The translations under genes were made by a program, and so were the position numbers. This document shows positions 30,786-37,361 of a stretch of 37,361 bases of DNA, piece after piece (within the stretch, counting starts at the first letter, position 1; every line of letters starts with the position of its first letter). This DNA is from a virus. The notes beneath the pieces were generated by a model. That model was given only the letters and a program-made list of their open reading frames with translations, ran no database searches and was not told the DNA's origin. Location: IMG/VR virus record IMGVR_UViG_3300012211_000006, positions 1 to 37,361 of that record; one strand, given 5' to 3'.

Positions 30786-31640
30786 CTAAGCCAACTGACT
30801 CTCTGAACTCTCCTCTACTTCTTGCCCGTTCGGCTTGGTGGTCGACGCTTCCTGGGTCCCCATCTGGAGAGTCTTGGTGAAACCTCTCCGAACCATTTCT
30901 TTGTTGTACCAGTGATACAACTCCTCTGTTTCCGCATTGTAGAATGTCGGACTCAGCATCGCTGCTTCCTGCGCCTTTCTTCCACCGGTCTTGAGAATTT
31001 CCAACAACTCTGGATCATTGGCCGACACCGGCTTAAACTGCCCGTAGTTCGCCAACCCCTTCTCCGAACGGAAGTCCCCGACGCCGATGTAAATCCCTCC
31101 AGCCTGAAGCAAGCCCATGATCACCTTGTCCTGAATCAATGGAACCACATAGGAAATCGACAACTTGGCTGCCCATTTGGGAAGGATCGGTCTACTTCGT
31201 ATATCTGGCGTTCTGTTGATATCAGAGTTTCTCACCACGGACATGAGCAACTGGGGAATCCCATAAATCGAAACCATCTCCCCTTCCACGTAAGTCAGTC
31301 TGCCGATGACCGCCTTCTTGGTTCCGGGCAGATCCAACGCGGCATTTCTCAACGCCCCCTTGAAACACATCGAAGGCAGCGCCAACAAAGTAGGTCCCGT
31401 TTGCAACATGTGTGCAGCCGCTCTGAACTCTTCCAGAACCATATGCTTGGGAGAAGAGCTTTTGTCCGCCTGATTCTTCTTCGGAGGAGGCTGCAACAAC
31501 TGCTGCTTCGCTTTCTCCGCCATGCGATTGACAATCATGGGTTCTGTGCCCAAAATGTAAGCTATGAGCCTCCCTTTCTTGACCTGTGGCAATGAAATCT
31601 CCAACGGAATTTCTTGCTCCTCTACATTCTTTTTTCTCAT
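30786..31640 (-). CDS. RAMP/Cas7-like protein flanked by pentamer arrays
   Basis: 284 residues, ribosome site AAAAGGAGAAG. After a first strand (GRLIAYILGTEPMIVNRM) come LLALPSMCFKGALRNAALDLPG and later GGIYIGVGDFRSEKGLANYGQF. These resemble the N-terminal strand, the 'P-S-KG-LR' helix start and the glycine-rich loop of RAMP (Cas7-type) RNA-binding proteins. RNRTPDI-R-ILP and the WYNKEMVRRGF tail look conserved in related phage proteins as I recall. No nuclease motif is evident, and the C-terminal tail is polar and disordered. Lying between two arrays with 5-nt periodicity, it is the obvious candidate to bind their transcripts. The RAMP assignment is by eye and could be wrong. Confidence 0.6.
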   Translation of the reverse strand: MRKKNVEEQEIPLEISLPQVKKGRLIAYILGTEPMIVNRMAEKAKQQLLQPPPKKNQADKSSSPKHMVLEEFRAAAHMLQTGPTLLALPSMCFKGALRNAALDLPGTKKAVIGRLTYVEGEMVSIYGIPQLLMSVVRNSDINRTPDIRSRPILPKWAAKLSISYVVPLIQDKVIMGLLQAGGIYIGVGDFRSEKGLANYGQFKPVSANDPELLEILKTGGRKAQEAAMLSPTFYNAETEELYHWYNKEMVRRGFTKTLQMGTQEASTTKPNGQEVEESSESQLA

Positions 31641-31689
31641 CGTTCTTCTCCTTTTATTTTAGTTGCCTTACCGTTCCATTCCATAGCTC

Positions 31690-32810
31690 CGCTCTCTGAC
31701 CGTATCGCAACTAAGCCAACCATTTCTGCCAAACCAACTGCTAACGACCCTAAGCACAGCCTAACTAAGCCAAACCACTTCTGCCTTAGCTTTCGCATCG
31801 GAGCATAACGGAGCTGCACTTATCCGAGCCCATCGCAACCCAACTGCCGAACTTTCCCAACCATTTCTCAGCTAAGCTCGCCTTTTCAGAGCCACCACTA
31901 CCGCAACGCCTCTGCCTGTCCTAAACTGACCAGAGCTCAACAAATCCCAATATACCTTATCCCATCTGCCATAGCTCTTCTTAACCGAGCTATCCGGAAC
32001 GATCCTTTGCCGAAGAAACCAAATCTAATCTGCCACACCATAGCGGAGCCAACTGTGCCTCCTCTCTTCTTACCGCATCGAAACTGAGCAAGTCGCAACT
32101 CATCTGCCAGACCGTACTCACCAGAACTATGCTTGTCAAAGCACTACGTAACCTGCCACCGCTAACCGTAACTGCCTAAGGCAAGCCAACCATAGCCTAG
32201 ACCAACCTATCCGAGCTATCCACATCCGATCTGCCATAGCACCACCGACCATAACATCCCCTACGCCACCACTACAACGCTGACCATGCCTAATCTGCCA
32301 CATCGGACCACTCCTCTACTCACCACTAACTTCCTCTTCATCTCATAGCCGAGCTCTCCAGATCTGCCACGGTATACCAATCCACACTGCGTCCAAGCCC
32401 AACTTATCTTATCTGCCTCACCAGAGCTAAGTCTTCCAATTCGCAACAGAGCCAAACCCAACTTACCCGATCTGCCGGGCCAGAGTATAGCCAAGCTGAA
32501 ACCACCATAACTACCTGAGCAAACTATATCTGCCACTCCATATCCAAACGAAGTCTGAGCTTACCTCTTCAGAGAATATCGAAACAGCTCGTTCCGTAAC
32601 ACATCTGCCTAACCACTTCTCAGCTCAGCACATCCAAGCCCAGCAAGGCACTTCATATCTCAACCAACCTCATCTGCCACATCAAAACTTTTCTAAGCTA
32701 AGCCAACTCACCCAACCACATCTGCCAGATCGCAACGCAGCTCCACTCATCGCTGCAAAACTCATTACCTCGAAGGCTAAACAGATCTGCCATACCGAAT
32801 CTAAACGTAG
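31690..32810 (-). repeat. Pentamer-coded array B (about 19 punctuations, 13 exact)
   Basis: A 1.1 kb stretch with no gene. Exact ATCTGCC starts: 31964, 32028, 32102, 32229, 32293, 32362, 32411, 32470, 32528, 32603, 32672, 32720 and 32785. Variants (TTCTGCC, AACTGCC, CTCTGCC, ACCTGCC) are at 31724, 31779, 31842, 31910, 32151 and 32170. Spacings are 48-75 (one 19), most of them 5n+4 (49, 54, 59, 64, 69, 74). Between anchors C recurs every fifth base and A/T three bases later: 11 of 12 pentamers in the unit at 31964, 13 of 14 in the unit at 32028, 11 of 12 at 32293. The sequences otherwise differ from unit to unit. The plus strand is C-rich and G-poor. Confidence 0.9.
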
Positions 32811-32873
32811 GCGTTTTATCTCTTCGAAGCTAACCAGACCGTTACTTCGAAACAGTTATACAAGAATCGAATT

Positions 32874-32907
32874 GAGAGAAATCAGTGAATCGTTTCTGAT
32901 TTCTCTC
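32874..32907 (-). terminator. 12 bp perfect hairpin overlapping a stop codon
   Basis: GAGAGAAATCAG pairs perfectly with CTGATTTCTCTC around a 10-base loop. The stop of the 33085-32882 gene lies in the stem. No T-run follows. It marks the upstream edge of array B and may be a processing site or a factor-dependent terminator separating upstream mRNA from the array RNA. Confidence 0.7.
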
Positions 32908-33085
32908 TCCTCATCTTTCTCTCATATAAAACCCCTAAAGCCATGCCAATTCCGATGCTCAAAAAGGGAGAGGCTTCTATTGAGAACTTTCCCAATTCCC
33001 CTGGGTCCAATTCCAACGATTGGCAAATCTGGATAAAGTCTATCTTCTGAATATCGATTTCCTTGAACAGCTCTGATAAGGTCAT
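32882..33085 (-). CDS. Small protein with one hydrophobic segment
   Basis: 67 residues, GGGAG upstream of the ATG and 3 bases after the preceding gene. An N-terminal acidic helix (MTLSELFKEIDIQKIDFI) is followed by a weakly hydrophobic segment (FLSIGIGMALGVLYERK) and a basic tail. This may be a membrane-associated small protein. Unrecognised. A strong hairpin covers its stop codon. Confidence 0.65.
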   Translation of the reverse strand: MTLSELFKEIDIQKIDFIQICQSLELDPGELGKFSIEASPFLSIGIGMALGVLYERKMRREKSETIH

Positions 33086-33088
33086 TGT

Positions 33089-33628
33089 TTATACTCCCTG
33101 AAATGAAATCCAAGGATTATTTCTGTATCTTCTCCTCTTCCTTCTTCTCACCCAAGATTTCCTTTCTCTTCTCTCCCGATTCATGCCTCTCTGATACTGG
33201 AGAATGACTTCGTGGGGGTGCTCCCAATTTTCCACCTTTGGTTCTCTATCCCAAGCTAAGCTCCACTGCCTCGCTTGCTCCTTAGTTCTCCACCTCGTTA
33301 AATGCTCCCGATCCGGAAACTGCTCCGCTATTCTCTGTTGCAGCATCTGCTCCGATTTCTTTCCCACCAGGGTGGCTATTCTGAATCCCAAGCCACTACC
33401 TTTTTGGTATCTGGCGAATCTGCCTCTCCAAAAGGGAACCAGCTGCTTCAACATCCAAGCTATGCTGATCTTGAATTTTTCCTCCCACCCTGTCAACACC
33501 AACAATCTCAATTGATCCTCTAAACTGGGCTTAAACCAGCTTACTCCCAAATCCCTCTTCAACACTTCTTCCACTATCGCTGTCACTCTCAACATTCTCA
33601 TCTGCAACACTGCTTCTACTTTTTCCAC
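33089..33628 (-). CDS. Basic hypothetical protein
   Basis: 179 residues from a GTG with AAGGAG 8 bases upstream. The N-terminal helical part (AVLQMRMLRVTAIVEEVLKRDLGVSW) is followed by Trp/Arg-rich segments and a strongly basic C-terminus (NRERRERKSWVRRRKRRRYR). Probably nucleic-acid binding. No known family. It lies downstream of the UvsW-like helicase after a 112-base gap. Confidence 0.7.
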   Translation of the reverse strand: MEKVEAVLQMRMLRVTAIVEEVLKRDLGVSWFKPSLEDQLRLLVLTGWEEKFKISIAWMLKQLVPFWRGRFARYQKGSGLGFRIATLVGKKSEQMLQQRIAEQFPDREHLTRWRTKEQARQWSLAWDREPKVENWEHPHEVILQYQRGMNRERRERKSWVRRRKRRRYRNNPWISFQGV

Positions 33629-33726
33629 TGCAACAACTCCTTCTGCAACAACTATTACTCTTCAACATCTATGACATTAACCAACTCTGTATCCATATAT
33701 GTATTACAGGGATACTGTTTCAGAAT

Positions 33727-33745
33727 CCTAAGAGAAACTCTTAGG
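33727..33745 (-). terminator. 8 bp perfect hairpin at a stop codon
   Basis: CCTAAGAG pairs with CTCTTAGG around a 3-base loop; the TAA of the SF2 helicase gene is in the stem. A second weaker hairpin (GTATCC/GGATAC) follows at about 33690-33716. There is no T-run. Like 32874-32907 it is a stop-embedded hairpin. Confidence 0.55.
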
Positions 33746-35279
33746 CATCGTTCTCCCTCTCCTTTTGAACCAAGTCCAGGAGTCGTTTCTCCGCTAATTC
33801 CAGGATTTTCTGGGCTCCTATCTCACTATCCGCTTTGAAAACTGGAATACCAATGTTTTTTAAAGCTAGTCTCCTGCTCTTCGCCGCTTTTTCAAATCTG
33901 TTCCCAACATCTGCAATATCCACATACACTAACCCTTTTTTCTGGTCACAAAGTCTCACCCCTCTACCATACTTCTGAATCGCATCATTCCTGGACTTCA
34001 TTCCAGCTGCGTCTATAATTACATCCACTCGTTTGATATCTACTCCCTTCTTAAATACTTTATTGGTCAGTAGCACCCTAACTTCCCCTGCTTCAAATCT
34101 CCTCTTCGACTCAATCCGCTGGGAAGCCTGCTTCTCACCGAACACCAAATCATGTGGAATGTCTAGAGTATTACTTAAGCCTTTCAGGTGTGCAATCCGC
34201 TCCAGCAACACAATCACATACTTTCCCTTCTTATGTGCTGCCAGGATCAGTTTTTTAATCAGGGTATTTCTCTTCTTAGACTCGGCAATGATCTTGACGT
34301 ATTCCTCTCGATAGAGATTCCGATAAAACTGCACTCTCTGAAAGTAACTCCAGCCTCTAAAAGCTACTTTCTCAACATCATTTCTTAACTGGACAGAGAC
34401 CGCTACCCCTTTGGAGAGAAAACCATCTCTCACCCCTGTCTGTAAGGGGTACTCAAACACAATGGGACCTGCTAGGTCATAGGCTCGATAGGCTACATGT
34501 CGTTTCTTGAGTTCCAATGTGGCTGTAAGACCAAAAATTACTGGCGGCTTAATTGCCGCTACTGTCTGGAAGTTTCTTCTGTTGAGGGCTAAATGAATTT
34601 CGTCTATAAACATTGCCTGAAGGGTCTTGATCCAAGGAAGGAAGCCACGGTCAAACCTGTGCAAATGAACTGTCTGAATAGTTGCTACTGTAATTCTCTT
34701 CGGATTGAATTTCTGATTACCAATATTTCCAACCGGCTCACCTAACACTGCTTCTAGTTCCTTCTGAGCTTGGTCCAGTAACGTCAACTCATCTACAAAG
34801 AAAACTCCCGCTCCCACTAAAGCCTTAAAATAGAGGCCAGATTGCAGCGTCTTCCCTGAGCCTGTAGCCTGTAGAATAAGGCCACCCGTTTTACTTGCCT
34901 TCAACATTTCTTGGAAGCACTGCTGCTGATAATCTCTGGCTTTCTCTGGCAGGTCGTACTGTTTTAATTCTGGAGGCTTCCTTTCGTCTTCCACTAGAAA
35001 CTTAATTCCAGCTTCTGCTTCCAACTTCTCTCTGAGGGCTAAAAAAATTCCTGTGCCCACTGAATCATATCTCAAAAGATGTATAAAGCCATCCCACCCC
35101 GGTGTATTCCCATTCTCATCTACAATCTTAGCTGCTTTATTTTTTATATAGGCCTTACCGCCCGGGCTGTACTCCCAACCAGGTTTCCGATACTTGAGGA
35201 TTTCGTTGAAAACTTCGTACGGATAGGGACGGAGGAACATGGTTTTTCGATTCAAAAGCTGTACCGGTATCTTTTGCAT
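33741..35279 (-). CDS. UvsW-like SF2 DNA/RNA helicase
   Basis: 512 residues. The N-terminal ~110 residues carry a small accessory domain; ARDYQQQCFQEML is the Q-like motif. Walker A is ATGSGKT, motif Ia region FVDELTLLDQA, motif Ib ATIQTVH, DEAH-box variant IDEIH, motif III GLTAT, motif V VLLTNKVFKKGVDI and motif VI QKYGRGVR. T4 UvsW remodels recombination intermediates and R-loops and controls the switch to recombination-dependent replication; the RecA and SbcDC genes here fit that. The ribosome site is weak; Met14 is an alternative start. A 106-base gap precedes it. Confidence 0.9.
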   Translation of the reverse strand: MQKIPVQLLNRKTMFLRPYPYEVFNEILKYRKPGWEYSPGGKAYIKNKAAKIVDENGNTPGWDGFIHLLRYDSVGTGIFLALREKLEAEAGIKFLVEDERKPPELKQYDLPEKARDYQQQCFQEMLKASKTGGLILQATGSGKTLQSGLYFKALVGAGVFFVDELTLLDQAQKELEAVLGEPVGNIGNQKFNPKRITVATIQTVHLHRFDRGFLPWIKTLQAMFIDEIHLALNRRNFQTVAAIKPPVIFGLTATLELKKRHVAYRAYDLAGPIVFEYPLQTGVRDGFLSKGVAVSVQLRNDVEKVAFRGWSYFQRVQFYRNLYREEYVKIIAESKKRNTLIKKLILAAHKKGKYVIVLLERIAHLKGLSNTLDIPHDLVFGEKQASQRIESKRRFEAGEVRVLLTNKVFKKGVDIKRVDVIIDAAGMKSRNDAIQKYGRGVRLCDQKKGLVYVDIADVGNRFEKAAKSRRLALKNIGIPVFKADSEIGAQKILELAEKRLLDLVQKERENDA

Positions 35280-35385
35280 GGGGGCTTAATTCTCTACAAC
35301 GGAAGTAATTCTAAAGTAAAAAGGAGGACGTGGGTAGAAAACTTTTCCAGAGGGCTGTGAATATCCTTTTGAAATGTGGAAATCT

Positions 35386-37361
35386 CTAAATGGGGTTTGC
35401 TCCCTCTCCGTAAAAGCCGCTGAACCCTTGACGTCCTCTATTCTGATATATCTTCTGCATTAGATCTTCTAACGTCACATTTGCTCCAGAGCTAGTCTTC
35501 CCATATAAATCCTGCCAAGCCTGAAGCCTCTTCATATCCGCTTGAATTTCTACCATCTTCAAATTTACTAACACTGTCTCACTCTGTACTCTCGCGTTCA
35601 CCATATCTGTTATCTGCTTCTCTACATCTAAATTTTGATTCGACACTTGCAGCTGACTAGCCAGAACTGCCTGCTGCGCTCCAACAATTGCTGTCGTACT
35701 CGCTGCAAGGGAAGAAGAGGCCGCTGCTGTCCTACCAGTCGTAGGAGAGGGAGCCAAAACGACACCAGTCGGAGTGCCAGTATTGATCGTAGGCGTAGGT
35801 GTTCCTAAAGGAAGCTGGCCAGTAGGATTTGGATAAGGTGTTCCCCCCAACGTAACTCCCATTCCAGATGAGCCTGCAATCGGAGCAGAACCAGAGACTG
35901 GAGGAGCTGCTACTGTCGTTGCATTAGCGCCCGTTGTCCCACCAGCGCTAGTTGGTGGAGCACTGGAGGCTTTCACTTTATTCATGCAATCTGTCCACGT
36001 AGCCAAATCATCCCTGTAGTCTTGTGCCGTATCATAATCACTTCTCTTGGGCCGAGGGCCACAGTCTGATGCCGTCACGATGGGAGCTGCCGGACCCGTA
36101 TACGTACCACCAACTGTTGAAGAGCTACCACCCGGAGCCGAAGGTGAAGTCGTGGGCAAATAACTTACTGGCATACTATTCTGGGCGTTCCAATAAGCCA
36201 ACGCCTGTTGATACTCTGCTTGATTCTGAGCGTCTACAACATCATTACCCGTCTTAACTGGGGGTGTCGGCCTGGATGCTGGGTCCCCCGTCCACGGGGT
36301 GTAAGCCTGCCCCAAACCAAGTTGTTCCAAAGCGGAGAGCATCGTTGTTGGTACTGCCCCCTGAAATGCCGTAACGAGCTGTGCCAAGGCCCGAATCCTC
36401 TGCATATCCTTATCTGTCTGTGCATTCTGCAGAACGACCAACTGAGATTCCAAACCAACTCTCGTCGTAGCTAAATTGAAAATCTGCTGCTCTGCATCCA
36501 GCTTATGCTTCGAGACTGCTATCTCTTCATCCAGTTTAGCCAACTGCTGAGCACTCTGCTGCTGAAGCTGCTGCAACTGAGAAGCCTTCGCCATCCACTG
36601 AGGCATCTGTCTCTGCGCAACTCCACCACTCATAATCTGCTGAATCTGCATTGCCGTATTGTTGATTAGATCTTGTCTTTGCAACAGCAGATCATTATAC
36701 TGTAGAGCATTGTTGATCGCATCTTGTTCACTTTGGTTCAAATCATTTAAGCCAGACGTTACCAAATTCTGGAAGGATCTTTGCAGAAACTCATTGGCGT
36801 TTGTAATACTACCACCAGCATCTACATACTGCCGATACTTCGCAATGATCTGATCTACCGAGCCCAGCACCTGCTGATAAGCTTCCGGGGCGTTCAAAAT
36901 CGTTAGCTGCTGGTCGAAGTTCTTCAAGATCTGCTGCTGTTGTTGCTGCAACTGAGCCAGCTGCTGTTCCATATTTGGTAGAATCGCATTCAAATCATCT
37001 CGGCCACCTTTTCTACCCGACAACGTACTGATAGCATTCTGGATTGCCTGCAACTGTAAAGAAATACCAGAACCCAACGTCACCGTACCCGCCTGAATCC
37101 CCGACATCACAGCATTGAACGTTGCACTGATATGCTTCGCTAATTCATCTGTCTTGGCTCTAGCTGCCCCCGTAAAAATTCCAACAATGCCACCAATGGC
37201 CGCACCAATGATTGCTCCACCAGGAATCGGAAGCATTCCACCTATCTGTGATCCTGCCTGAGCACCTCCTATTGCAGAAGCCGCTACACCACCTTTCCCA
37301 GAGAGCACTGAGCCAACGCTCCCAACTAGCTGCATCGTTTCGTTAATGCTCTTTGAGAAAC
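35386..37361 (-). CDS. Tape-measure/tail-like protein, 5' end outside window
   Basis: The frame is open to the window edge, so at least 658 residues of a longer protein are seen. It starts with a Gly/Ala-rich hydrophobic segment (GGAIIGAAIGGIVGIFTGAA), typical of the C-terminal region of tape-measure proteins. Gln-rich coiled coil follows (LAQLQQQQQQILKNF), then a Pro/Thr/Ser/Gly-rich linker (about residues 385-535 counted from Met at 37335) and a final coiled coil. Two segments with the pattern LDxEQQI/LDVEKQI ... RVxxExxLVxL ... DMxR repeat inside the protein. The C-terminus ends GRQGFSGFYGEGANPI. A tail-fibre or internal virion protein is the alternative. Confidence 0.6.
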   Translation of the reverse strand, partial: FSKSINETMQLVGSVGSVLSGKGGVAASAIGGAQAGSQIGGMLPIPGGAIIGAAIGGIVGIFTGAARAKTDELAKHISATFNAVMSGIQAGTVTLGSGISLQLQAIQNAISTLSGRKGGRDDLNAILPNMEQQLAQLQQQQQQILKNFDQQLTILNAPEAYQQVLGSVDQIIAKYRQYVDAGGSITNANEFLQRSFQNLVTSGLNDLNQSEQDAINNALQYNDLLLQRQDLINNTAMQIQQIMSGGVAQRQMPQWMAKASQLQQLQQQSAQQLAKLDEEIAVSKHKLDAEQQIFNLATTRVGLESQLVVLQNAQTDKDMQRIRALAQLVTAFQGAVPTTMLSALEQLGLGQAYTPWTGDPASRPTPPVKTGNDVVDAQNQAEYQQALAYWNAQNSMPVSYLPTTSPSAPGGSSSTVGGTYTGPAAPIVTASDCGPRPKRSDYDTAQDYRDDLATWTDCMNKVKASSAPPTSAGGTTGANATTVAAPPVSGSAPIAGSSGMGVTLGGTPYPNPTGQLPLGTPTPTINTGTPTGVVLAPSPTTGRTAAASSSLAASTTAIVGAQQAVLASQLQVSNQNLDVEKQITDMVNARVQSETVLVNLKMVEIQADMKRLQAWQDLYGKTSSGANVTLEDLMQKIYQNRGRQGFSGFYGEGANPI

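Noticed and set aside
30822-31595. Plus-strand 257-codon frame opposite the RAMP-like gene
   Set aside because: It is a long shadow; all neighbours are on the minus strand, the minus frame has a strong ribosome site, and the plus product lacks any family features.
30310-32810. CRISPR array
   Set aside because: Repeats are only 7 bp, unit length varies from 48 to 78 bp and the intervals are themselves patterned every 5 bases. No Cas1/Cas2 or normal repeats are present.
30310-32810. TIGR-type guide array
   Set aside because: Those systems carry a Nop-domain Tas protein and box C/D-like repeats. Neither is seen here.
30310-32810. Coding sequence or degenerate gene
   Set aside because: Period is five, not three; frames on both strands are short and match no protein.
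30310-32810. Rho-utilisation region
   Set aside because: The plus strand is C-rich and G-poor as in rut sites, but all genes run on the minus strand, and a strict 5-base rule with punctuation is not needed for Rho.
33204-33515. Plus-strand frame opposite the 33628-33089 gene
   Set aside because: No ribosome site or motif; a shadow of the basic minus-strand protein.
35280-35385. Promoter upstream of the SF2 helicase gene
   Set aside because: A TAGAAT box is present but no acceptable -35; the phage sigma factor's consensus is unknown.

Overview
This 37.4 kb window is a piece of a tailed double-stranded DNA phage genome (Caudoviricetes), probably a large virulent phage. Every convincing gene lies on the minus strand, packed head to tail with ATGA, GTGA and TAGTG overlaps and strong AGGAG-type ribosome sites. 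I see no integrase, repressor or transposase. The host cannot be named. A PilZ-domain protein and several bacterial-type conserved families suggest a soil or aquatic Gram-negative host, but this is inference.

Transcription runs from high to low coordinates. (1) 37361-33089: the C-terminal part of a tail or tape-measure-like protein, a UvsW-like SF2 helicase and small proteins. (2) 32.9-30.3 kb: an unusual non-coding region. Two arrays (about 1.1 kb and 0.4 kb) flank a gene whose product has RAMP/Cas7-like features. The arrays follow a 5-nucleotide rule (plus strand N-C-N-N-A/T, transcript strand A/T-N-N-G-N) and are punctuated by ATCTGCC (transcript strand GGCAGAT) every 48-78 bp, mostly at spacings of 5n+4. 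(3) 30.3-13.5 kb: a nearly complete replication and recombination set. It holds a DnaB helicase, DnaG-like primase, 5'-3' exonuclease, sigma factor, beta-clamp-like protein, a family A DNA polymerase split into two genes with an N-terminal Fe-S uracil-DNA-glycosylase-like domain, an acidic-tailed SSB, RecA and a DnaX-like clamp loader. Inside it sit a DpdA-like transglycosylase and GTP cyclohydrolase I, pointing to 7-deazaguanine DNA modification. (4) 13.5-10.7 kb: a fused SbcD-SbcC (Mre11-Rad50) protein. (5) 10.4-1.8 kb: an accessory block with SLOG-like, PilZ, J-domain plus pseudokinase, von Willebrand A and adenylosuccinate-synthetase-like (PurA/PurZ family) proteins, and several conserved small proteins. 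(6) 1.8-1.4 kb: an intergenic region with the two halves of one tRNA in reversed order, a candidate circularly permuted tRNA gene.

Together the genes describe a phage that brings its own replisome, clamp and loader, recombination and transcription factor, may modify guanine and possibly adenine in its DNA, and carries a chaperone/kinase-like accessory module. The strongest candidates for undescribed biology are the pentamer-coded arrays around the RAMP-like gene and the permuted tRNA. All function calls come from reading motifs by eye. No database search was run.
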